From: Dama dama
Lineage: Eukaryota; Chordata; Mammalia; Artiodactyla; Cervidae
Reading direction: 5' to 3'
Length of the DNA: 64,000 nt
Assembly: GCF_033118175.1 (NCBI RefSeq)
Contig: NC_083692.1
Coordinates: 92,200,001 to 92,264,000 of the forward strand
Position numbers and translations under genes: made by a program. This document shows, in pieces, positions 31,566 through 42,164 of this stretch. The notes beneath the pieces are model-generated. The model saw only the letters and a list, made by a program, of their open reading frames with translations, was not told the DNA's origin and ran no database searches. Positions within the stretch are counted from its first letter, which is position 1, and each line of letters opens with the position of its first letter.

Positions 31566-31769
31566 AACGTGTGGTCCAGTGGCTGAGACTCCTTCCTGCC
31601 TATACAGGGGGCCCGAGTTCCATCCTTGGTCAGGGAACTAGATCCCACATGCTGCAACTAAGAGTTATATGCCACAACTAAAGATCTCACATGCCACAGA
31701 GAAATTCAAAGAACCTGCAGGCTGTAGTGAAGACCTGGCACAGCCAAGTAAATAAATAAACATTTTAAA
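31566..31769 (+). mobile_element. CHR-type SINE
   Basis: GTGGTCCAGTGGCTGAGACT, then CCCGAGTTCCATCCTTGGTC, GGGAACTAGATCCCACATGC, and a longer 3' body (GAAGACCTGGCACAGCCAAG) ending AAATAAATAAA. It abuts the Bov-tA SINE to its left. Confidence 0.82.
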
Positions 31770-31930
31770 GTATGTTCATAAAACATACACTTATTTATGT
31801 ACAGACTATCTCTGGAAGGATACTCAAGAAGCATAACAGTAGTTGTTTCTGGTGTCTCAGGGACAGCAATGTCAAAAAAACTTACTTCACACGGTGTACC
31901 CCTTTGTACTATTTGAACTTTGTACCACAT
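31770..31930 (+). repeat. Old L1 3' relic, final part
   Basis: CTATCTCTGGAAGGATACTC, AGTAGTTGTTTCTGGTGTCT and TACCCCTTTGTACTATTTGA follow the L1M 3' UTR pattern ('ctctggaaggatacacaagaaa...tataccctttgtaccttttgaa'). Confidence 0.6.
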
Positions 31931-31954
31931 GCAAGACAGCCAATCCCAATGTCC

Positions 31955-32430
31955 TACATGTGTAGGACAGTCTTCACATCAAGAGATGGAATCTGTGTCT
32001 CCCTTTGAGTCTGGCCTGGCCATGCGAGATGCTTTGGTGGAAGTGGACCAACCCAGTGGTAGGTTCATCCTGAGCCTTTAGGAGGACTGGCTCTTTCTGC
32101 TTCCTCCCTGAAAGAAGCCAGAGACTGTGTAAGAAGTCCGTCACTCTAGGACTACCATGCTGTGAGGAAACCAAGCCAGCCACGTAGCTCTGGTGAATGG
32201 AGAGAGATGCCCAGCCAGCCCCAAGCTGTTCAGCTGTCCCTGTGAGGCACCTCAGTGAGTGAGTGAGGAAGCCCTTAGACGTTCCAGCAGCAGCAGACAC
32301 CACGTGGAGCTGAAGAACCACCCAGCTGAGCCTGTCCCAGACTGTACAGTAGGATCATGAAAAATCATAAATCGTTGTTTTAAATCACTAAGCTTTGGAC
32401 CAGTTTGTTAAACCGCAAGAGATAAAAAAT
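31955..32430 (+). mobile_element. MLT1-like (ERVL-MaLR) solo LTR relic
   Basis: The right end reads TGTTTTAAATCACTAAGCTTTGGACCAGTTTG-like words (TTTTAAATCACTAAGCTTTG), the standard MLT1 3' end. Upstream, GAGTCTGGCCTGGCCATG, GTGTAAGAAGTCCGTC, GCCAGCCCCAAGCTGTTCAG and AGAACCACCCAGCTGAGCC occur in MLT1 order. No internal retroviral genes are present, so it is an old solo LTR with no coding content. Confidence 0.75.
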
Positions 32431-32439
32431 GATTGCCTA

Positions 32440-32880
32440 TTATTTGTAACAACATGGACAGACCTAGAGATTGTCATACTGAGTGAGGTAGATCAGACAG
32501 AGAAGGAGAAAGATCGTATGGTATCCGTTATATGTGAAATCTAAAAAGAAATGATACTAATGAACTTGCAAAACAGAGAGTCACAGACTTAAAGAACAAA
32601 CTTATGGTTTCGGGGTTGGGGGGAAGGATGGAGAAAAGGGATAGTGAGGATGTTTGTGGTGGGCCTGTACACTCTACTATATTTAAAATGGATAACCAAC
32701 AAAGACCTACTGTATAGCACATGGAAATCTGTTCAATGTTATGTGGCAGCCTCAATGGGAAGGAGTGTGGAGGTGAATGGATACATGTGCATATATGGCT
32801 GAGTCCCTTCACTGTTTACCTATAACACAACATAGTTTGCTAATCTGCTATATCCCAATACAAAATCATTTTTTTTTAAA
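32440..32880 (+). mobile_element. L1 LINE 3' end
   Basis: ACATGGACAGACCTAGAGAT, GTGAGGTAGATCAGACAGAG, ACCTACTGTATAGCACATGG, then a 3' end at CTGCTATATCCCAATACAAA with a weak A/T tail. This is the sense counterpart of the L1 3' ends seen inverted at 28995 and 36671. Confidence 0.88.
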
Positions 32881-32955
32881 AGTTGCCTATTCAATATAAA
32901 TATGTGAAATAACCTTAAAAGTGTTTTTCTATGTAATTCTGTAAATGCAGGATGT

Positions 32956-33168
32956 GAGATCACCCTGGTGGCTCAGTCGGTCAAGAATCTGCCTGCAGTG
33001 CACGAGACGCAGGTTCAGTCCCTGGGTCGGAAAGATCCCCAGAGAAGGAAATGGCAACCCACTCCAGCATTCTTGCCTGGAGAATCCCATGGACAGAGGA
33101 GCCTGGCAGGCTACAGTCCACGGGGTCACAAAGCGTCGGACACGACTGAGTGACTAACACTTTCACTT
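32956..33168 (+). mobile_element. Bov-tA SINE
   Basis: CACCCTGGTGGCTCAGTCGG head, GTTCAGTCCCTGGGTCGG, full Bov-A body, ending GTCGGACACGACTGAGTGAC. Low divergence. Confidence 0.94.
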
Positions 33169-33344
33169 CCTTTTTCAAGGAAGAGAGCCACAAGTGGCCC
33201 AGGTGGGGGACCAGAGGCAAGCACCTAGGAGGGAAAAAGAGGGAAACTAGCAGGGGTAGAAGAAGACTTTGCTGACCTCACACAACAGCCTGAGGCTGGC
33301 CTCTGACAGGGCAGCGCACCATCCCTCCTCGCTCTCTGTCGCTC

Positions 33345-33645
33345 TCTCTCTCTCTCCCTCATTTATTATTCTCGGCTGTGCTGGGCCTCCACTGCCTTGC
33401 ACCGGCTTTCTCTGGTTGCGGTGGGCGGACTTCTCATTGCAGCGGCTTCTCTTGTTGCAGAGCACAGATTCTAGGGCGTCTAGGCCCTGCCTGCTGCAGC
33501 TCGCGGGCTTAGAGTGTGGGCTCAGGAGTTGCAGTGCTCGGCTTAGTAGTTGCTTATGGAATCTTCCTGGACCAGGGATCAAACCCGTGTCCTCTGCATT
33601 GGCAGATGGATTCTTAACCTCTAGACCACCAGAGAAATCCTCTGT
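33345..33645 (-). mobile_element. Full-length CHR-2-type SINE
   Basis: Inverted long-form CHR: TCGGCTGTGCTGGGCCTCCA, TCTCTGGTTGCGGTGGGCGG, CTTCTCTTGTTGCAGAGCAC, then the inverted tRNA-derived head ACCAGGGATCAAACCCGTGT and TAACCTCTAGACCACCAGAG. Two 141-codon frames on opposite strands overlap it and are artefacts. Confidence 0.9.
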
Positions 33646-33650
33646 CTCTC

Positions 33651-33676
33651 TCACACACAGACACACACACACACCA
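33651..33676. repeat. (CA)n microsatellite at SINE edge
   Basis: CACACACAGACACACACACA. Confidence 0.9.
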
Positions 33677-34134
33677 CTTAATTATTCCATGTAATTAAGA
33701 GGGAGAGGAGGGAATATTAAGTAGGTTCATTACTACTGTCAGGAACCAGGGTCTGAGATTATGTGATCAAGGTACAACACTGGATGCCCTTTGGGAACTG
33801 ATCATATAATAGAGAGAGAAACAAAATTAAGGAACCTAAGTAGCATAACCTCAATATTTCAAAATAATAGACAGGACAAAGGAGAAATTAGTTTGATTTT
33901 CATGAAAAGAATGAATTCTAAAATATTTTGAAGGGCTGCAGATATTACTTTTAAGTGCAGTACATTTTGCAAAGCTATAAATGGGTATCTAATAAGTTAA
34001 ATGAGGTAAGTTAATGAAAGAATTAAGATTCACAAGAGGCCTACATTATATAATTACGTATCATAAAACAGTCCTTTAACATGTTGGAATTAATTGAATG
34101 ACCCAGGAATTGAAGGTACATTGAAGTTTTAGTT
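33677..34134. other. Unassigned AT-rich DNA
   Basis: No repeat, exon or RNA gene recognised. Confidence 0.5.
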
Positions 34135-34205
34135 TGGAAAAGCAGCTAATTTCATCTCAATGTTTTGCACATAGTAGGTATTCAGCAAATGCTTGGTAAA
34201 GTAAA
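34135..34205 (+). repeat. MIR or L2 3' end relic
   Basis: TTTTGCACATAGTAGGTATTCAGCAAATGC matches, in shorter pieces, the 'ggcacatagtaggtgctcaataaatg' terminus. Confidence 0.55.
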
Positions 34206-35419
34206 AGGAACCAGTTGGAAAGATACACTGGCAACTGTCATTCCCTCTAGATGGAGGTTTCTGTCTCAGTCCCATTGTGTTAGTGGCAACTGCACCCTCC
34301 TCCACGCAAGGCATTTCTAGAGGCAACTCAGAGTAAGAAGGTAACCTTGCACACATTCTCATTTATTTTATTTTTTTAAAAAGCAAATCATTTAAAAAAC
34401 ATCGGTAATATAACTATCAATAGTAACAAATTACTTGCTGAACAGTGCAGTTAAGAACAGCTAATTTAAGACATTTTCTTCAGAAAATTCCAATTAAAGT
34501 GTGAATAGGTTAAGTGGGAAGTATTAATTCAGAGAAGAGTGAAACAATCAGAATAACAGATCAGATTCCAGGTTTAGCCTGAAGACCTTGGGGGTGGTGG
34601 TTGGAGGGTGTACTAACAAGAGAGGGATGAACGCTCCAGAATACAGGCATCAAGCCAAGGGTAGGTATTGTTTTCTCCTCCTTGGGCGTTTCTCTGGGAT
34701 AGATCCTAACACTCTGCTCTGGGTTATGAGCCCAGCTCTGAACAGCAAGTCAGAACACTGGGGGCAAGGACATTGCCATCCTCAGCTATCATACTAATTG
34801 GAATCTATCCAAAACATTACCTCGGGTAAGATCTGCTTCCTTAGTTCTTTTCATCAGTGGGGACTCAAGTGAATTTCTAAGACCATAACATATCTTAGTA
34901 TCAAGATCAATACTGAATTAGCAGACATGGCTAAGGATAACTGGGGGGAAATAATTAACAAAATTAAGGAGGATTTGCACCGCTGGGAGCCATAAAAGTT
35001 ATTTTATGGGTCCATGTAAATGTAATAAAATCTCTGTCTGTGCTACAATTTAATTTCACATCAAAAAGGTCCCCACAGATAGTCTGTAAGATTATTTTAC
35101 TAAAATTGGACATGTCTATGCCTTCCTATTCTGAGGAAGAAAAAGCTTACTCTGCCCGGAAAGTTATGTTTCACACGGAGGACTGAAATAAGGCCTATCT
35201 GATCTCAAGCACTTTCTAATGGCAGCTCCTCAAAGTAGGTAACATAATTAATTTTTATTAATAATAGCGCTTCATAATTGGCAGAGGCAGGACATAATAT
35301 ATCAAAAGGATGCTTCCAAGAATAGCGCACATTTTTTTCAAATTAAAAAGTCAAATATTAACAATAGTGGAATACAAAGACAATGTCTGTTACACAGATG
35401 CTCTTCATATTTCTGCTAT
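34206..35419. other. Single-copy AT-rich DNA, possible conserved patches
   Basis: No young insertion. TTAAGACATTTTCTTCAGAA, AGTATTAATTCAGAG, ATTTAATTTCACATC and ACATAATTAATTTTTATTAA occur in repeat-free DNA. A weak candidate for a distal conserved element. Confidence 0.3.
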
Positions 35420-36480
35420 ATATTTTTAGCAGCTTTATTGACACCTAATTCATGTACCCTATAATTCACCCATTTGAAGCATACTTTTCAATGGTTCTTA
35501 GTATGTTCACAGTTTTACAACCATCAGCATAATCAATTTTAGAACATTTTCATCATCCCCAAAAGAAACCCAGACCCATTAACAGTCACCCCACATACTT
35601 CCCCCTCCCCCAGACCTAGGCAACCACTGATCTATGTTCTCTCAATATCAACTTACCTGTTCTGGATATTTCATGTAAATGGAATCATACGATCTGTGGG
35701 CTTTTGTGAACAACTTCTTGTACTCAGCATAATGTTTTTGCATTTCATCTATGTTGTAGCATGTATCATTACTTCATTTTTTCTTGTCAGTATTCTCTTA
35801 TATGAGTATCCTGCATTTTATTTATACATCCATCAGTTGATGAGCATTTGAGGTGTTCCACTTTTTGGCTTCGGTGAATAATGTTGTTGTGAACATTCCT
35901 GTACATGTTTTTCTGTGGGCGTGTTTTTGTTTTCATTTCTCTTGGATATATACCTGGGAGTGGAAGTGCTGGGTCATATGGTAACTTTACGGCTTCCCAG
36001 GTGGTGCTAGTGGTAAGGAACTCACCTGCCAATGCAGGAGCCATAAGAGATGTGGGCTCGATCTCTGGGTGGGGAAGGTCCCCTGAAGGAGGGCACAGCA
36101 GCCCACTCTAGTGTTCTTGCCTGGAGAATCCCAGGGACAGAGGAACCTGGTGGACTGCAGTCCAGTAGGATCACACAGAATCAGACAGGACTGAAGCAGC
36201 TTAGTGTGCACACACATGTAGTAACTTTGTATTTAACATTTTGATGAACTGCCAAATTGATTTACAAAGTGGCTGCACTATTTTATATTCATATTTACAT
36301 TATATATAAGTATTCTAATAAAACCAACTCTTGTTTTATCTTTTTAATTGACACGTAATAGGTTTGAAGTATTATCTTGTTGTTTTCCTTTGACTAATGA
36401 TGTTGAGCATCTTTTCATGTCCTTATTAGCCATACGTGTATCTTCTTTGGAGAAGTGCCCATTTTAAAATTCGTTCATCT
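35420..36480 (-). repeat. Old L1M LINE 3' relic, split by Bov-tA
   Basis: The inverted L1M 3' end starts AGCTTTATTGACACCTAATT and runs through TCCCCAAAAGAAACCCAGAC, ATCCATCAGTTGATGAGCAT and GGATATATACCTGGGAGTGG. The minus-strand ORF2 relic contains DPALPLPGIYPREMKT. It is interrupted at 35989-36220 and continues to about 36480. Confidence 0.85.
35989..36220 (+). mobile_element. Bov-tA SINE nested in L1M
   Basis: GGCTTCCCAGGTGGTGCTAG head variant, then GGCTCGATCTCTGGGTGGGG and the Bov-A body to GACTGAAGCAGCTTAGTGTG. The 8-bp duplication GTAACTTT flanks it (35981-35988 and 36221-36228) and proves insertion into the older L1M. Confidence 0.9.
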
Positions 36481-36489
36481 CTTCAATAA

Positions 36490-36620
36490 GGCTTGACTCT
36501 TAAGTTCCACAAGGGCGAGGACTATAATCTATCTTGCTCTTTTCTCCTCCCCCCCTGCCAACTCCAATGCCTGGACCACAGTTGTGTTTAAAATTTGTTT
36601 ATTGGATGACTTGATAAAGT
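36490..36620 (+). repeat. L2 LINE 3' end relic
   Basis: AAGTTCCACAAGGGCGAGGA, CCAATGCCTGGACCACAG and TTTGTTTATTGGATGAC match the sense L2 3' terminus. Confidence 0.7.
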
Positions 36621-36950
36621 AAAGGCTAAGGATAGAGATGACATAGCTACAGTCAAGAGACTTCCTCCACTTTGTTTAAAATTTTTTATTGAAGCATAGT
36701 TAGCTTACAATGTTGTGTTAGCTTCGGGTATATAGCTTTCTCAGATTCTTTTCCATTATAAGTTATTACAAGATATTGAATATAATTCCCTATGCTATAA
36801 GTAGGACATTGTTATTTATCTATGTTATACATAGTAGTATGTATTTGTTAATCCCAAGCTCCTAATTTATCTCTTCCTCTCCCAGTCCCCTTTGGTAACC
36901 ATAAGTTTGCTTTCTATGTCTGTAAGTCTGTTTCTGTTTTATAAATAGAT

Positions 36951-37211
36951 TCATTTGTATAATTTTTTAAAGATTCCACAGTTAAGTGGTATCATGTGAT
37001 ATTTGTCTTTCTTTCTCTGACTTACTTCACTTAGTATTATAATTTCTAGGTTCGTCCATGTTTCTGCAAATGGTATTATTTCCATTCTTTTTATGGTTGA
37101 GTGATATTCCATGTTATGTATGTGTATGTGTATGTGTACCCATTCCTCCACTGATGGACACTTAGCTTGCTTCTGTGTCTTGGCTATTGTAAATATTGCT
37201 ACTATAAACAT
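36951..37211 (-). pseudogene. L1 ORF2 C-terminal relic
   Basis: This 87-codon open stretch reads FIVAIFTIAKTQKQAKCPSV and later LEIIILSEVSQRKKDKYHMI, the well-known end of mammalian L1 ORF2 (the C-terminal domain after the reverse transcriptase). A local HIHIHIH run comes from a (TGTATG)n expansion at about 37110-37138, absent from typical L1. It is a fragment of the LINE above, not a gene. Confidence 0.85.
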
Positions 37212-37404
37212 TGGGATGTGTGTATCTTTTCAAGTTAGAGTTTTCTTCTTTTCTGGATATATGCCCAAGAGTGGGATTGCTAGATCATATGGTAACTCTA
37301 CTTTTAGTCTTTCAAGGAACTTCCATGCTAATCTCCATAGTGGCTACACCAATTTACATCCCACCAACAGTATAGGAGAGTTCCCTTTTCTCCACACCCT
37401 CTCT

Positions 37405-37534
37405 GCTGCTGCTGCTAAGTCGCTTTAGTCGTGTCCGACTCTGTGGGACCCCATAGACTGCAGCCCACCAGGCTCCCCTATCCCTGGGATTCTCCAGGCA
37501 AGAATACTGGAGTGGGTTGCCATTGCCTTCTCTG
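37405..37534 (-). mobile_element. Bov-A monomer nested in L1
   Basis: CTGCTGCTGCTAAGTCGCTT to AGTGGGTTGCCATTGCCTTC. A perfect 13-bp duplication CCACACCCTCTCT flanks it (37392-37404 and 37535-37547). This is a clean, recent insertion of a single Bov-A unit. Confidence 0.93.
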
Positions 37535-38530
37535 CCACACCCTCTCTAGCATTTTTCATTTGTAGACTTTTTGATATGGCCATTCGGATTGATGTGAGGT
37601 GATATCTGCTTGTAGTCTTGATTTGCATTTCTCTAATGATTAGAGATCTTGAGCTTCTTTTCATGTGCCTGTTGGCCATCTATATGTCTTCTTTGGAGAA
37701 TGTCTGTTTAGGTCTTCTGCCGATTGTTTGGTTGGTTTGTTTGTTTATATTGAGCTATCTGAGTTGTTTATATATTTTGGAAATTAAGCCCTTGTCAGTC
37801 ATATGTCATGTATTTAAGCCTTTAAGCCTTTTGAAGTTTATTTTGTATATGGTGTGAGGGAGTGTTCTAACTTCATTGGTTTATATGCACCTGTCCAGTT
37901 TTCCCAATACCACTTGCTGATGAGATTGTCTTTTTCCATTGTATGTTCTTGCTTTCTTTGTCCAAGATTAATTGCCTGCAGGTGTGTGGGTTTATTTCTG
38001 GACTCTCTGCTCTGCTCCATTGACCCATATGTCTGTTTTTGTGCCAATGCCACACTGTTTTGGTTGCTGTAGCTTTTTAGGATTGTCCACAGTATGGGAG
38101 AGTAATGCCTCCAGCTTCATTCTTTTTCCTCAGGATTGCTTTGGCAATTCTGGGTCTTTTATGATTTCATATAAATTTTAGTATTGTTTATTCTAGTTCT
38201 TTGAAAACTGTCAAGGATCACATTAAATCTTTATATTACTCTGGGTAGTATGGCCATTTTAACACCATTAATTCTTCCAACCCAAGAGTACGGGATATCA
38301 TTCCATTTCTTTGACTCATCTCTAGTTTCCTTTATCAATGTACTGTATTTCTCAGCATTTAAGTCTTCCACCTCCTTGGTCAGGTTTGTTTCTAGGTATT
38401 TTATTTTTTGACATGATTTTAAAAGGGATTTTTTTTTTTACTTTCTTTTTCTGATATTTCACTGTTAATGTTAAGAAGTGCTACAGATTTCTGTATGTTA
38501 TCAAGTGTTCCTCTTCTTTGTATATGTAAA

Positions 38531-40484
38531 TTATATGAGATAGCATGGAGGGCGGTTGTGAGCAAATGGACAGAATGTATTATTTAATTGTAATGATACT
38601 AAATCCCATTGTATAGTCCAAGACATATTTAAATGGTTTACTTCCGCCAGTCATGCTTTTATAGTATTCTCTTTCCCCTCAAAGTCCCAAAGACTCCAGA
38701 CCTTTGTCCTGGGAGCCCAGGATCTGAAGTTTGCCCAAGGAATTTGTTCTGAATATGTAGCTGCTTGAGAATGGGAAGCTCTAATCACTAATTTATTTTA
38801 AAATCAAAGCAGAGTTAAATAAAATATAAATTATACCTTGAAACACATTTAGCCTTCTTTGGTATTTGTATTTCCAAGTCAAGTCATATATGCAACCCCT
38901 GCATGCACTAGAGTTTTGCACAGAACAGTTCTGTCCTTTGGTCATGAACCAACCCCAGCCAGACATCTTACAGATCCATCCTATTGATCACAGGGTAATT
39001 CTCTGTGTGGCTCACTGCATAAATAACTCTCAGACTGAAAAAAATAGCTTGGCCTGTGCATCTTGCTGCTGAGAGGCTGAGTTTCCTTTTCGTCTACCAA
39101 GGACTGAACTTCATCAGATAATAATTTTTTTAGAAACAAACCTAGCAAATCTAGATTATTTTGTTCTAAGCTAGGCATATTTGTATTTTTCAGAACTTGG
39201 GGTTGTGAGCCAGTCAGCTATAACATCAAATGCTTATTCAAGGGCTCCAGCACAATTTTCATTGAATTTAAATCTGCAATTCTTAATTTGAAAATTAAGA
39301 GAATTTTATGTAATTTATTTTAAATTAAGTATCATGGAGTTTAAAATAATTCCTGAAGGAGTCATTGTACACAGGACTGTTCCGATTTTTGTGGCTCCAG
39401 GGCCTAGACGCTCATTCTCCATTAACATAACTTTCCTGTAGACTCAGTATTTAGATTCCAGAGAGCTGCTGTTGACCTGGATGGGATACACATCTTATGA
39501 ATTACAGAAGAAAGCCCATGTGAGGAAATAAGAAACCCAGAGGGCACCCTCAGGTACAGGGAGGTTCCTACTTTCTCTCATCAAGCTTCTTCCCTGCCAG
39601 TGTGTAGTATGGAGTCCACAACTTTCTAAAGCTTCCTGGAAAAAAGAGGTAATAGGAATATCTTTGGGGCAGGGAATGTGGGCAGAAGTTCAGATGGGCT
39701 TCCGTGTATTCTTCTCTCTGCTTTTTTCTGCCCTGGTGGTAAATACCTGAGCAGTAGAGCTCTGGCAACTTGGGAGAACCTAGGTTTTCTTTGCTCTCCT
39801 GTAAGTTCCATTTTAAAAATATAATAATCTGAGATCATCATCAGGTTTAAAATCATAGCCTTCATAATCCAGTCTGTCTCAACCAGTTTAGAAAGTAAAA
39901 GCAGGGCCAGGAATCAACCTTGTTTACTTAAATACAGTGTGACCTAGTTTGGTCCAGTGAAAGAAAGAAGCTTGAAGGGAGATCAGAAATAGGATTTCAG
40001 TTCTAGCTTTGTTACCAGTTAGCTATGACCTTGAGCAAACAACTCAGTCTCTATTTTCAGATGGGAGTGAAGAAACCTGCTTTTGTTCAGTTTGTTGTGA
40101 TAATCAGATGAGATTACATATTTGAAAATCCCCTGAAATTTTTAAAACACCAAAAAAAAAATGACAGGTTTGAAAATACTATCAATTTATATATCAAGTG
40201 GCTTAAAATGTATATATAAGTAACTACAAATAAAGTAAGCAAAATAAAATAATGAAGTAAATAAAGGGTTGAAATAATCCAAACTAGAAACCTATAGGAA
40301 AATATTAGACAACATTTTTATTGTTCTATCAAGTTTTATAGAGAAAGAAAACCCAAATGATAGCAAGGTTTACTTGTTACTCAAGCTCTCAGAGAAAAAA
40401 AAATACAGGATCTATAAACAAGCATTGATCTGAGGTAAAGGCCTAAGAAAACTGTTGAGTTTTCAACAAATAAGCAGAGGGCTC
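38531..40484. other. Unassigned AT-rich DNA
   Basis: Apart from a MIR relic at 39985-40080, no repeat, exon or RNA gene is recognised. Frames of 60-80 codons lack recognisable motifs. Confidence 0.5.
39985..40080 (+). repeat. MIR SINE relic
   Basis: GATTTCAGTTCTAGCTTTGTTACC, in pieces, then GCTATGACCTTGAGCAAAC and CAGTCTCTATTTTCAGATGG correspond to the sense MIR core. Confidence 0.6.
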
Positions 40485-40845
40485 AATCTTTTTAATTTAT
40501 TTATTTTTAATTGGAAGATAATTGCTTTACAATATTGTTTTGGTTTCTGCCATACATCAACATGAATCAGCCACAGGCATGCACATGTCACGCACCCCCC
40601 ACCTTCCCCCCACCCCGTTAAACCCCCTTCCCATCTCCCACCCCATCCCACCCCTCTAGGTGGTCACAGAGCACCAGGTTTGAGCTCCCTGTGTCATAGA
40701 GCAAATTCCCACTGGCCGTCTGTTTTGCATGTGGTGATGTATAAGTTTCAATGCTACTCTCCCAGTTTGTCCCATCCTCTCCTTCATCCACGTTGTCCAC
40801 AAGTCTGTTCTCTATAGCTGTGTCTCTGTTGCTGCCCTGCAAAAA
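40485..40845 (-). mobile_element. Ruminant L1 3' end (inverted copy of a pair)
   Basis: The inverted end TTTTTAATTGGAAGATAATT, then CAACATGAATCAGCCACAGG, CATCCCACCCCTCTAGGTGG and CTGTTCTCTATAGCTGTGTC match the ruminant L1 3' UTR. The copy at 42165-42750 has the same 3' end in the other orientation. Confidence 0.88.
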
Positions 40846-41334
40846 AGTCAGCAGCTCTGATTACGCCTCTGCCATCCAGCCCTCCTTCTGGAAGATCCTA
40901 CAGAGAGTCAGAAGGAATGGAAAGAGCCAAAATCCTGCCAGTCTGGCAGGTGGGGGCACCTGCTTTAGTAGACCTGGATTTAAGCAATTAGAGTGCCCTT
41001 TACCTAAAACCCTCTAACTGGATGGGGATGCTCTTAGGATATAGCATGGCTGGGCTGGGTCTGCCCAGAATAATTCTGTTGCCCATTTTTAATCAGGTCA
41101 AGCAACAGTCCCCCTAAAAGACACACACAGCATTACCAGTTATTGACCTCTAATATTCATGTGGGGATAGATTGAGTGTCTTATAGATGAGGTGCATCCT
41201 GTTCTTCCAGATCCCATTAAAAAAATGAAGGTGTGTAAATAGCCTGCAGTGACTTCTTGGGTTAGAGATCCTCTTGTATCTTTCCCAGCAGGTCTAGGAA
41301 CCACTAGAAGTGGAATTAAAGTTTAATCATCAAG
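40846..41334. other. Unassigned single-copy DNA
   Basis: No repeat, exon or RNA gene recognised. Confidence 0.5.
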
Positions 41335-42105
41335 AAGAATGGGTGGGGGAGGGGAGGAGAAAAAGAAGAGGAAAGGGGGGAGGATTGCAGAGGGAGAGGG
41401 AGGAAAGGGAGGAGGGGAGAAGGAGAAGACAGAGGAGGAGGGGAGCAGAGGGAGGACTATGGGAAGAAAAGAGGGAGAGTGGGGAGGAAGAGGGAGGAGA
41501 GGGGGGAGGGAGCAGGAGGAGAAGGGGGAGGAGGAGGAGACAGAGGAGGGGAGCAGGGGGAGAAGGGGGAGGAGGAGGAGACAGAGGAGGGGAGCAGAGG
41601 GAGGACTAGGGGAGGAAAAGGGGGAGGATGGGGAGGAAGAGGGAGGAGAGAGGGGAGGGAGCAGGAGGAGAAGAGGAGGAGGGGAGCAGAGGGGGAAGGA
41701 GGAGACAGTGGAAGGGGAGCAGAGGGAGGACTAGGGGAGGAAAAGGGTGAGGATGGGGAGGAAGAGGGAGGAGAGAGGGGAGGGAGCAGGAGGAGAAGAG
41801 GAGGAGGGGAGCAGAGGGGGAAGGAGGAGACAGTGGAAGGGGAGCAGAGGGAGGACTAGGGGAGGAAAAGGGTGAGGATGGGGAGGAAGAGGGAGGAGAG
41901 AGGGGAGGGAGCAGGAGGAGAAGAGGAGGAGGGGAGCAGAGGGGGAAGGAGGAGACAGAGTGGAAGGGGAGCAGAGGGAGGACTAGGGGAGGAAAAGGGT
42001 GAGGATGGGGAGGGAGAGGGAGGAGAGGGGGAGGGAAGAAGGAGGAGACAGAGGAGGATGGGAGCAGAGGGGGGAGGGGGGAGGAGGAGAAGCTTGTTTC
42101 TGACC
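41335..42105 (+). repeat. Purine-only (GGA-rich) minisatellite
   Basis: About 770 bases with almost no C or T on the + strand. Within it a unit starting GAGGACTAGGGGAGGAAAAG recurs at 41601, 41726, 41851 and 41978, giving periods of 125, 125 and 127 bases; a degenerate earlier unit starts near 41452. Adjacent units are nearly identical (one carries an extra AG). Gly/Glu/Arg-rich frames of up to 131 codons are products of the repeat. Such mirror-like homopurine DNA can form triplexes. Confidence 0.92.
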
Positions 42106-42164
42106 TCTGCCTGGTGGGTCTGTTTCTCTGTGCAGATGCCCACTCAGAAAAAGTACCTGCTTTA

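Larger units (their letters stand above)
36671..38530 (-). mobile_element. Artiodactyl L1 LINE, 5'-truncated, split by Bov-A
   Basis: The inverted 3' end TTTTTTATTGAAGCATAGTT is followed by 3' UTR (CTATAAGTAGGACATTGTTA) and about 1.2 kb of ORF2. Beyond the Bov-A insertion it continues with TGATTTGCATTTCTCTAATG through GTTTGTTTCTAGGTATTTTA. Total L1 sequence is about 1.7 kb. It has many stops and is inert. Confidence 0.9.

Noticed and set aside
31955..32430. Possible provirus next to the MLT1-like LTR
   Set aside because: No gag, pol or env remnants and no second LTR are visible. It is a solo LTR relic.
33247..33694. Two 141-codon frames on opposite strands
   Set aside because: They overlap a full-length CHR SINE and a CA microsatellite.
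41310..41859. Gly/Glu/Arg-rich frames of 99-131 codons
   Set aside because: Produced by the purine-only minisatellite in all three forward frames.
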